From contig MFNJ01000039.1 in assembly GCA_001782015.1 (NCBI GenBank), positions 1-50,164 on the forward strand: a DNA stretch of 50,164 nt, read 5' to 3'. Source of the stretch: Candidatus Levybacteria bacterium RIFCSPHIGHO2_01_FULL_36_15 (GTDB lineage: Bacteria; Patescibacteriota; Microgenomatia; Levybacterales; GWA1-39-11). The position numbers and the translations under genes were made by a program. The notes beneath the pieces are model-generated. The model did no database searches. It had not been told where the DNA came from and saw only the letters and a program-made list of their open reading frames with translations. Positions within the stretch are counted from its first letter, which is position 1. Each line of letters starts with the position of its first letter. Positions 26,101-33,858 of the stretch are shown one piece after another.

Positions 26101-26230
26101 AAATTGGCTCCCTGTTCCTAGTATCACACTGACCGATGCTTTATCACAAGTTATCCAGGCTTTTCAAAACCCTGTATGGGCTGAACAGGCAAGACAAAGA
26201 TTAAAACTGATTAAAATAATCAGGCAATAA
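26101..26230 (+). repeat. Array element copy M
   Basis: Plus frame NWLPVPSITLTDALSQVIQAFQNPVWAEQARQRLKLIKIIRQ*, uninterrupted; overlaps the stop of the 26220 gene by 11 bp. Confidence 0.88.
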
Positions 26231-27098
26231 CTTTCCAATCTTCAACCATGTGTTTCACATCTTCGTCTTGCTGGGTATTTGAAGCAGAATGAATTTTAAA
26301 TGTGTTATCTGCAATAGAAATGGTTATGTTAAATTGTCTTTTTTGTTCATCAAATTGGATAATTTCTTTTTGAATATATTGATGAATATTTTGATACGGT
26401 ACAATTAGAACCTTCTTTTCTTTTTCCGTCTGAAGGACAAACATATAGTACATATTACCTCTTTGGTTATTAATAAATGAGCTTTTGGTAATAGGTACTG
26501 TTCTGGTATTTGTATTTTTAAATGAAACATTTTTGACTTGGAAATAGAATGTTTTATCGTTTTTTGTCGCTATTACATCTACTCCTGTATCAACCAACGC
26601 TAGGTTTGCATTGTAATCTTGGTAAAGTAATTCTGAAATTATATACATTTCTCCTGCTTTCCCTATATAGTTGAAATGGTCACCCATGTTATCTGAGTCT
26701 CCTGGTTTTTGTGTTCTTTTTGATTGAGTGGGTGGAGTCCCTCCTAAAGCAATAGCTCGTGCTTCAGGGAAACTTCCAAATCTAGTTTCATAAATTTTAT
26801 CTGAGAACTTACCTTCTCGTCTTAAATCTATTATTACTGGAGGTCTTCCAAGTTTCTTTTGAAGGTCCCGGATATGTTGAAGTAAATCCTCCTCAGTTGT
26901 GGACATTGCCTCTCCAAGACGACTTGGCTTAAGTCCTGCTGCTATGAGTGCTGGTTTAATTTTTCCACCAAAATTCAATATTACTTGGTAAATAAATCCA
27001 GCCTTTCTAATATCTTCCTGCTTTAAGGTGTCTGTTCCCAACTTCTTTGCTAATTCTTTAAGTTTGTCTATTACTTCCGGTTTAGTTAAATTGGCCAT
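26220..27098 (-). CDS. Endonuclease-like protein: N-terminal homing-endonuclease-associated repeats plus C-terminal PDDEXK-like domain
   Basis: Two N-terminal repeats (..LGTDTLKQEDIRKAG..FGG..ALIAAGL; ..LGRPPVIIDLRREGKFSDKIYETRFGSFPEARAIAL) and GKAGEMYIISELLYQDYN...DTGVDVIATKNDKTFYFQVKNV. Confidence 0.7.
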   Translation of the reverse strand: MANLTKPEVIDKLKELAKKLGTDTLKQEDIRKAGFIYQVILNFGGKIKPALIAAGLKPSRLGEAMSTTEEDLLQHIRDLQKKLGRPPVIIDLRREGKFSDKIYETRFGSFPEARAIALGGTPPTQSKRTQKPGDSDNMGDHFNYIGKAGEMYIISELLYQDYNANLALVDTGVDVIATKNDKTFYFQVKNVSFKNTNTRTVPITKSSFINNQRGNMYYMFVLQTEKEKKVLIVPYQNIHQYIQKEIIQFDEQKRQFNITISIADNTFKIHSASNTQQDEDVKHMVEDWKVIA

Positions 27099-27141
27099 AA
27101 TAATATAGGTAAATTAATTGGGTCGATTAAGAACTTTTTGC

Positions 27142-27212
27142 TCCGGCGATAGGACTCGAACCTATAACCTTGTCGTTAACAGCGACCTGCTCTACCATTG
27201 AGCTACACCGGA
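27142..27212 (-). tRNA. tRNA-Asn (GTT)
   Basis: Minus: TCCGGTGTAGCTCAATGGTAGAGCAGGTCGCTGTTAACGACAAGGTTATAGGTTCGAGTCCTATCGCCGGA; full cloverleaf, loop CTGTTAA. Confidence 0.95.
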
Positions 27213-27213
27213 A
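27198..27213. repeat. Direct repeat (tRNA-Asn 5' end), inner copy
   Basis: TTGAGCTACACCGGAA, identical to 27525..27540. Confidence 0.95.
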
Positions 27214-27469
27214 TGTTTACTTTATTAACTCTTTCTTTAATATAGCTTCTTCCAAAGCCAGTCTTTAATGATTTTTCTCTTTTTATTGCACTTTCTTTTG
27301 ATAAACAAGCTTCGTAATATATCAACTTTAAAGGTGCTCTATTTTTTGTTGCTTCAACTTCTCCATTATTATGTTTTTTAAATCTTTCCCTTAAGTCTTT
27401 TGTCCATCCTATATATAATTCTTTGTCCTTTAAACTTTGTAATACATATGTATAATAAAACTTTGGCAT
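27203..27469 (-). CDS. GIY-YIG nuclease family protein; stop lies inside the tRNA-Asn 5' end
   Basis: MPKFYYTYVLQSLKDKELYIGWTKDLRERFKKHNNGEVEATKNRAPLKLIYYEACLSKESAIKREKSLKTGFGRSYIKERV. Confidence 0.93.
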   Translation of the reverse strand: MPKFYYTYVLQSLKDKELYIGWTKDLRERFKKHNNGEVEATKNRAPLKLIYYEACLSKESAIKREKSLKTGFGRSYIKERVNKVNIPV

Positions 27470-27483
27470 TAAGTAATTTTACC

Positions 27484-27524
27484 ACCCGCCTGCAAAAGCT
27501 GATGCTTTAGCATCTGCGGGCAGG
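27484..27524. repeat. Hairpin-forming sequence CCCGCCTGCAAAAGCTGATGCTTTAGCATCTGCGGGCAGG
   Basis: Nested complementarity: GATGCT/AGCATC, CCCGC/GCGGG, CCTGC/GCAGG. Confidence 0.7.
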
Positions 27525-27540
27525 TTGAGCTACACCGGAA
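27525..27540. repeat. Direct repeat (tRNA-Asn 5' end), outer copy
   Basis: TTGAGCTACACCGGAA. Confidence 0.95.
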
Positions 27541-27654
27541 CGTAAAATTTCACTTTGTAAATTAACGTTCCAGTCACGTATTGGTACTGGGATGGAATAT
27601 TAATTTGCGCTAATTATTTTATCATCTAAGATTGCTGAAATCCACACCAATTTT

Positions 27655-28830
27655 TTATTCGTCTCTGAGATACTCTCTAAGTTCGGGAGCCTCCGAGGAA
27701 TGGCGGAGTTTGAGCAATACATTATTTTCAATTTGCGCAACTCTTTGACGCGTTATTCCAAACTTTTTACCAACTTGCTCAAAGGATTTTGCTTCTCCAT
27801 CATCAAATCCAAATCTTGCTATTATTATTTTCCGCTGTCCAGGTTTGAGTGACGCAAGCAATGCCGCGATTTTTCCCCTTCTTTCCGTATTTATTACTGT
27901 CTCAAGCGGAGAAACAGCATTGGGGTCTGGTTGCAGACTTCCTAAATTATCATTGCTGTCCTCCTCGTCTGTTTCAAGAGATTGATCCAGTCTAACCGGT
28001 TCCTGGTAAAGAATTCTTTTTAGCTTCCCAATTTTTTCAGGCGGAAGTTCTGTTGTTTTTGAAAGCTCCTCAAGGGTTGCTTCTCTTCCCAGAAATATTA
28101 CCAACGCCTCTTCATTTCTCATAATCTTGCTGACATCTTTCAGTTTGTTTTTGGGTACTTTTATTGCCCTTGCTTGGGTGGCAAGCGCGTCACTAATAGC
28201 CTGCCTTATCCACCACATAGCATAGGTTGAAAACTTAAAACCTCTTGCGGGATCAAATCCATCTGCTGCTTTCATTAATCCCTGATTACCCTCTGCTATG
28301 AGGTCAGCAAAAGGAAGCCCTTTTCCTGTGTTTTGTTTGGCAACTGAAACAACCAGTCTAAGATTGGATTCTATTAATCTTCTCCTTGCTTTATCTGCTT
28401 CCCGTATCTTCCTATCACATTCTGCCAACTCTTTTGTTTTTTGATCTGGCGGCAGATTAGAGCTTGCGATCTGTTCTTTTAAATTACCCGCTCTATTTCC
28501 TTTTTCTTTTTGTGCTCCAAGAATTTGCTCATCTCCTCTGGTCAATAGAGGAAATCTTCTTATCTCCCTTAAGTATATTCCTACAGAATCTCCTAAGGCT
28601 TCATTTGAAGCGGGTGTGTTAGCTGGTTTTTCTGCGGACGCTTTTACCAAAGAATATTCTTTTTGAATTGCTTGAGCAGTTGCGGCTATAGGTTGATCTA
28701 AATCAGCAATTTCACAAGAGGAGACGATTCCATTTGAGGGCATGAACTCAGGAGCTTTTCTGCCATTATTTTTATTAATTTTACCTGGATTGCTTTGATG
28801 ATAAGATGCTTCTGCTTCAACAATTCTCAT
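27655..28830 (-). CDS. RNA polymerase sigma-70 family factor (RpoD/SigA-like paralog 1)
   Basis: [35 protein letters not shown]-terminal KSFEQVGKKFGITRQRVAQIENNVLLKLRH. Confidence 0.95.
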   Translation of the reverse strand: MRIVEAEASYHQSNPGKINKNNGRKAPEFMPSNGIVSSCEIADLDQPIAATAQAIQKEYSLVKASAEKPANTPASNEALGDSVGIYLREIRRFPLLTRGDEQILGAQKEKGNRAGNLKEQIASSNLPPDQKTKELAECDRKIREADKARRRLIESNLRLVVSVAKQNTGKGLPFADLIAEGNQGLMKAADGFDPARGFKFSTYAMWWIRQAISDALATQARAIKVPKNKLKDVSKIMRNEEALVIFLGREATLEELSKTTELPPEKIGKLKRILYQEPVRLDQSLETDEEDSNDNLGSLQPDPNAVSPLETVINTERRGKIAALLASLKPGQRKIIIARFGFDDGEAKSFEQVGKKFGITRQRVAQIENNVLLKLRHSSEAPELREYLRDE

Positions 28831-28906
28831 TAAAGATATTATTCTAGTTTAAAAATGAAGTTTTTGCAATCAAAACCAAGCTGATCTGGTCAAACCAATA
28901 ATAAAC

Positions 28907-29899
28907 TTAAAGTAAGTTGCTTAGTTTTCTACATACTTCAGGCTTATTGAGCTTACGTATAGACGCTCGCTCGATTTGTCTGACTCTTTCTTTGCTTATG
29001 CCTTTTTTTCTTCCAACTTCCTCAAGTGGTAGTGTCTCTCCGCTGCTTAAGCCGTATCTTAAATCCAGGATTTCTTGATAGCGCTCAGGAAGAATCCTTA
29101 AAGCCTCCTGGACATTCTCACTTAATAACTTTTCTAAGGTTTCTTCTTCCGGATCAGCGGCTTCTTTGTCTTCAATAAAATCTCCTGCTTCACCGTCTTT
29201 ATCTTCTCCAACAGGTATATTGAGGCTCGATGGTTCTTGTGTATCCATTCTCATTAACATTTCAACTTCTTCGGTTTCAATTCCCATTTCTTTTGCCAAT
29301 TCTGCGTTTGATATTAGTCTGCCTTCTGCCTCCATTCTTGTTCTTTTTACTTTATTTATTCCATTTAATATGTTTCTTGGAAGCCTTATACTTCTTGCCT
29401 CATGTGTAATTGCTCTATTTATGCCTTGTATTATCCACCACATTGCATACGTTGAAAATTTCACTTCTCTTCTCCAGTCAAATCTGTCTGCTGCCTTTAC
29501 CACTCCTTCGTTTCCTGCTTGGATAAGATCAAGGATGTCCAGTCCCCTTCCTTGGTGCTTTTGCGCGGCCCAAACTACCAGTCTTAAATTTCTTTCAACC
29601 AGTTCTTCTCTTGCGCTTTTATCTCCTGCTTCAAGCCGTTTTGCAAGCTCAATCTCTTCATGCCCTGTTAAGAGTGGGCGTCGTCCTATTTCTGCTAGAT
29701 AAATTTTTAAATTATCATGAATGTCTGGTCCAAAGCTGTCAAAATCTATATCTTGCCTCCACTCTTTTTCTACAGGCTTAATCTCCTTTTCTTCAAATGC
29801 AAGAAGAGCTTGGTTATCAGGTTCTTCCGGTTCAACCTCTGTCCTAGTGCTAAAAGTTTCAGACCCCCATAATAGCGTTAACAGGTTTACTATGTCCAT
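28907..29899 (-). CDS. RNA polymerase sigma-70 family factor (paralog 2)
   Basis: EVKFSTYAMWWIIQGINRAITHEARSIRLPRNIL; LPLEEVGRKKGISKERVRQIERASIRKLN. Confidence 0.95.
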   Translation of the reverse strand: MDIVNLLTLLWGSETFSTRTEVEPEEPDNQALLAFEEKEIKPVEKEWRQDIDFDSFGPDIHDNLKIYLAEIGRRPLLTGHEEIELAKRLEAGDKSAREELVERNLRLVVWAAQKHQGRGLDILDLIQAGNEGVVKAADRFDWRREVKFSTYAMWWIIQGINRAITHEARSIRLPRNILNGINKVKRTRMEAEGRLISNAELAKEMGIETEEVEMLMRMDTQEPSSLNIPVGEDKDGEAGDFIEDKEAADPEEETLEKLLSENVQEALRILPERYQEILDLRYGLSSGETLPLEEVGRKKGISKERVRQIERASIRKLNKPEVCRKLSNLL

Positions 29900-30083
29900 T
29901 AGCGCATTCAGGCATTAACCGGATTACCGGTTTTTTTCTTCTGAAGTTTTTTTCAGGCAAATCAATTATTATGGCTTTTTCAGCTCTTGGCATACTACAG
30001 GATGGTATTTTAATACAAAATGCTTGTTGTTGTAAGCATATTGTAAAACTTCCTGAAGATTGAATTTTTAAAATGGAGATCTT

Positions 30084-31175
30084 TTATTCCAGATAATCCT
30101 TAAGTTTATTGCCGCGTGAAGGATGTCTGAGTTTTCTTAAGGCTTTGGCTTCAATCTGTCTTATTCTCTCGCGTGTTACGTTAAACATTTTACCCACTTC
30201 TTCAAGAGTTTTGGGCTTGCCGTCTCTTAAGCCGAACCTTTCTTCAAGCACCCTTCTTTCCCTATCTGAAAGCGTTGAAAGGACGCTTCCCAGCTGTTCT
30301 TTTAGGAGTCCCCGTGAGGCAGTATCAAAAAGTGTGGGAGCTGTAATATCATAAATAAAATCACCCAGGTAGCTGTCTTCCTCATCTCCAACCGGCGCGT
30401 CAAGGCTTGCCGGCTGCTGGGAGATTTTTATAATTTCCCGTGCCTTTTCAGGCTCAATTTCAATTATTTCCGCAATCTCCTCGGGAGTGGGTTGGCGGCC
30501 AAGCTCCTGCATGAGTTTTCTTTGAGCCCGCATGAATCTATTGATATTCTCAACCATATGAACGGGAATTCTTATGGTACGTGCTTGGTCTGCTATTGCG
30601 CGGGTTATAGCCTGCCTTATCCACCATGTAGCATAGGTTGAAAATTTAAACCCTTTTTTCCAGTCATATTTTTCAACAGCTCTTATTAATCCCTGGTTTC
30701 CTTCCTGAATCAGGTCCAAAAGTCCCATTCCACGGCCTACATATTTTTTGGCAATTGAAACCACAAGTCTTAAGTTGGATTCAACCAGTTTTGTTTTTGC
30801 GCTTTGGTCTCCTTTTTCCAGTCTTTTTGCAAGTTCCACTTCTTCGCTGAAGGTCAAAAGCGGTATTCTTCCTATTTCTTTCAGGTACATTCTTACGGGA
30901 TCAGTAACTGTTCCGCCCTGTATGATATTGAGCGCCTCAAGTTCCTTTTCAAGGTCCTCAATCGATTTTTGGAATTCCTTTTCTTCTTCAAGAGTATCAA
31001 AGATGTCGATTGATTTTTTAATGAGTTGGTCATAAAGGTAATCAAGCTCTTTAATATTTTCCTCAGGTTTGGGAAAAGCATTTAAAATCTCATCCTGAGA
31101 CACATACCCTCTCTTTTTTGCCATGGCAAGAAGGCTTACTATCTTTTCGTTGTGTACGGCTTTTACATTTGTCAT
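30084..31175 (-). CDS. rpoD: Primary RNA polymerase sigma factor RpoD/SigA
   Basis: [77 protein letters not shown]; adjacent to dnaG. Confidence 0.97.
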   Translation of the reverse strand: MTNVKAVHNEKIVSLLAMAKKRGYVSQDEILNAFPKPEENIKELDYLYDQLIKKSIDIFDTLEEEKEFQKSIEDLEKELEALNIIQGGTVTDPVRMYLKEIGRIPLLTFSEEVELAKRLEKGDQSAKTKLVESNLRLVVSIAKKYVGRGMGLLDLIQEGNQGLIRAVEKYDWKKGFKFSTYATWWIRQAITRAIADQARTIRIPVHMVENINRFMRAQRKLMQELGRQPTPEEIAEIIEIEPEKAREIIKISQQPASLDAPVGDEEDSYLGDFIYDITAPTLFDTASRGLLKEQLGSVLSTLSDRERRVLEERFGLRDGKPKTLEEVGKMFNVTRERIRQIEAKALRKLRHPSRGNKLKDYLE

Positions 31176-31266
31176 AGTCTTATAATTTTACCCTTTTTTG
31201 AGATGTGATTCAATAACGTAATTTAGGCATATAGTTTGTAAGATAAAATTTGCTTGAGCGTATTTA

Positions 31267-33057
31267 TTATTTTATAAGAATGACGCTGTTTTGTTTGAGA
31301 AGCTTTGTAAGCTCCAAAAACTCCTGGCGTGCCTCTTCCGCTTCTTTTTCCTGACCGTTTTTTTCTTTTTCTTTTATTTTTTCACTCACGTTTTTTAATT
31401 TACTTTTGAGGGAGTTAGTTTTTACTTCTTTTGCTGTTTTTTGAATTTCAGAAAGATACTGTTTTTCATCTTCCAGAAAAGCAAGTGGGGCAAGATAGCA
31501 TTTATCAAATGCCTCAAGAAGCTCGGAAGGTAAAGTTTTCACAAAATCTCCCATAAAGAAATTTTCTTGTTGGGAAACGTAATCACCCAAAAAGCTATAG
31601 ATTCTGTTATAGGCTGTCAGGCAAAAATCTGTTCCCTGCAGAGTTTCTTCGCATATTAAATATGCTTTATTTACTTGCTTATACTGCAGGATTAAGGAGA
31701 TAAGATATGGTTCAATCATTTCTTCGCGCGTCAATTTTTTCTTAGGCAGAATGTCCTCTTTAACATTTTTTTGATTTTTTATCTTATCCGCCTCTTTGTT
31801 TAAAGATTCAACCGACGTATCAAGAAGTCTACCCAGTTTTTTAAAATAATGCTCTTTTATTACAGCATTTTCTATTAGAGAAAGAACAGGCAGGGTTTTA
31901 TCAAGTATCTTTCTTTTCCCTTCAACAGTTTTTGTCTCAAAATTGCCAACAGCGGAATCAATGATGAAATCATAAATACTGATATCTTTCTTAACAGCCT
32001 TTTTAAAAAGAACGGGATCCTCGTTTACCAGCTCGTCCGGGTCTTTGCCTTCGGGAGGCACAATCACGCTTGCCAAAACATTTTCTTTTTCTACCATTTG
32101 TATGGATCTTCTCTGGGCTTCTTCTCCTGCTCTATCGGTATCAAAGCAGAAGGTAATTTTTTCTGCGTATCTTTTAAGAATTCTAACCTGGCTTTCCGTT
32201 AAGGCGGTTCCTTTGATTGCCACAATGTTTTTAATTCCTTCCTTGTAGGGTGAAATTACGTCAAATTCTCCCTCAACCACAATTACCCTGTTTTCTTTTT
32301 TAATTTCATCCTTGGCAAGATTAAGGCCAAAAAGACTATCGCTTTTTTTATAGACAATGGTTTCTCTGGTATTTATGTACTTTGGTCCTTCCAGGGCGGA
32401 ATTAATATCCAAAGCTCTTCCTGAAAAAGCGATCACGTTTCCGCGGGAGTCTGAAATTGGGAAAATGATTCTATGTCTGAAAAAATCAATAACTCTTCCG
32501 TTTCTTATTGTTGCAAGCCCTGCATTTGTCAGATCTTCCGGTTTATAGCCTTTTTTTCGCATCAGGTAGGACGTTAAGGAATTGTTTCTGTTTGGAGCAT
32601 AACCAAGATTAAATTTCTTGATTATGTCCAAATTTAATTTCCTTTTCTCAAAAAGATAGGCAAGAGCATCTTTTCCCGCATTATGATTTAAAAGAATATA
32701 ATTGTAATAGGTTGAGGCAAGATGATTAAGACTGTAAATTGTTTCCTTCTGTTTTTCTTTTTCAGTTTGGAAAACCGGTCCGGATAATTTTATTCCTGCT
32801 TTATCTGCAAGATATTTCAGGCTTTCCGGAAAATCTGTTTTTTCATATTCCATTAAAAAGGTGAAGATATCTCCGCCTTTTTGGCAGCCGAAACAATGCC
32901 AGATTTGTCTTTCAGGAGAAACTACAAACGAAGGGGTTTTTTCTGAATGAAAAGGGCAATTGGCCTTAAAGTTTCTTCCCGTTTTTTTGAGGGTAAGATG
33001 CTCTGAAATTAAATCTACAATATCTATTTTTTGTTTGATTTTTTCAACATCATCCAT
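31267..33057 (-). CDS. dnaG: DNA primase
   Basis: MDDVEKIKQKIDIVDLISEHLTLKKTGRNFKANCPFHSEKTPSFVVSPERQIWHCFGCQKGGDIFTF...; TOPRIM VVVEGEFDVIS. Confidence 0.98.
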   Translation of the reverse strand: MDDVEKIKQKIDIVDLISEHLTLKKTGRNFKANCPFHSEKTPSFVVSPERQIWHCFGCQKGGDIFTFLMEYEKTDFPESLKYLADKAGIKLSGPVFQTEKEKQKETIYSLNHLASTYYNYILLNHNAGKDALAYLFEKRKLNLDIIKKFNLGYAPNRNNSLTSYLMRKKGYKPEDLTNAGLATIRNGRVIDFFRHRIIFPISDSRGNVIAFSGRALDINSALEGPKYINTRETIVYKKSDSLFGLNLAKDEIKKENRVIVVEGEFDVISPYKEGIKNIVAIKGTALTESQVRILKRYAEKITFCFDTDRAGEEAQRRSIQMVEKENVLASVIVPPEGKDPDELVNEDPVLFKKAVKKDISIYDFIIDSAVGNFETKTVEGKRKILDKTLPVLSLIENAVIKEHYFKKLGRLLDTSVESLNKEADKIKNQKNVKEDILPKKKLTREEMIEPYLISLILQYKQVNKAYLICEETLQGTDFCLTAYNRIYSFLGDYVSQQENFFMGDFVKTLPSELLEAFDKCYLAPLAFLEDEKQYLSEIQKTAKEVKTNSLKSKLKNVSEKIKEKEKNGQEKEAEEARQEFLELTKLLKQNSVILIK

Positions 33058-33205
33058 AATTGAAAACGCAAAGCTCAAAGTTCAAATATCAAAACTAAAA
33101 ACTTTTGACTTTTGATTGTTATTCTCCTGTATTTTACCACATAAGTCAGTCTTGAAAAGCTCAACTGTTCTGAAACACGCAAAAAAGTATTAAAATAATA
33201 GAGTT

Positions 33206-33781
33206 ATGAGGAAGTTTTACAAATTTATTCCCCTTGTTATATTATTGCTGTCTTTAGGATTTTTATTTAAACCAGTTTTTATTTCAAATTTACAGCACAA
33301 AGACACAAAATTTGATTTGTCAGCAAAAAAAGAAAAAGTTGCCGGAGCATCTGTTGCTCCTTCCAGAATTTTTTCTCCAGCGTTAACGGTTAAGCCGACC
33401 CTGCCCGATCCCACTCCGGCTAAAGCTGATCCCGCTGCCACACCAAGTCCCACCTTAGCCCCAACTCCAACACTTGCAATTACTTTAACTGCCCCAGCTG
33501 AACTTGAAGAACTTTTTGCCAAATATGCTCAAGGATATAATATAGACAAAGAATATTTAAAAAAGATAGCAAACTGCGAATCTAATTTTAATCCCGGCGC
33601 AACAAACGGACCGTATGCAGGCATGTTTCAGTTTGCCCAGGCAATTTGGACTTCAACAAGAAGCCTTATGGGTCTTGAGGTAAATCCAGATTTAAGATTC
33701 AGTGCTGAGGAATCAATTAAAACTGCAGCATTTTTAATTTCACAAAACCACATTTCTCTCTGGCCCAATTGCGGAAAATAG
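33206..33781 (+). CDS. Transglycosylase/lysozyme-like secreted protein
   Basis: N-terminal TM, Pro/Thr-rich linker, C-terminal YLKKIANCESNFNPGATNGPYAGMFQFAQAIWTSTRSLMG. Confidence 0.85.
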   Translation: MRKFYKFIPLVILLLSLGFLFKPVFISNLQHKDTKFDLSAKKEKVAGASVAPSRIFSPALTVKPTLPDPTPAKADPAATPSPTLAPTPTLAITLTAPAELEELFAKYAQGYNIDKEYLKKIANCESNFNPGATNGPYAGMFQFAQAIWTSTRSLMGLEVNPDLRFSAEESIKTAAFLISQNHISLWPNCGK

Positions 33782-33792
33782 TAATATTTTTT

Positions 33793-33820
33793 GATCCCGA
33801 TTAGATCGGGATTGATTTTG
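33793..33820 (+). terminator. Putative intrinsic terminator/hairpin
   Basis: ATCCCGAT-tag-ATCGGGAT perfect 8-bp stem followed by TGATTTTG, just after the 33781 stop. Confidence 0.6.
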
Positions 33821-33858
33821 CGTTTTGATTTTTGAATTTTATTTCCTATACTTAAATT

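Noticed and set aside
10931-26230. Classical chromosomal integron
   Set aside because: No integrase gene in the window and no GTTRRRY/RYYYAAC attC core found at element ends; the shared element is coding-derived. Only the layout is integron-like.
10931-26230. CRISPR array
   Set aside because: Repeats are long, diverged and separated by whole genes; no short regular repeat-spacer pattern and no cas genes.
29166-29702. Plus-strand 178-aa Ser-rich ORF
   Set aside because: Antisense shadow of sigma factor paralog 2; the same applies to 30748..31035, 16408..16917, 14229..14657, 34677..34931 and similar track entries.
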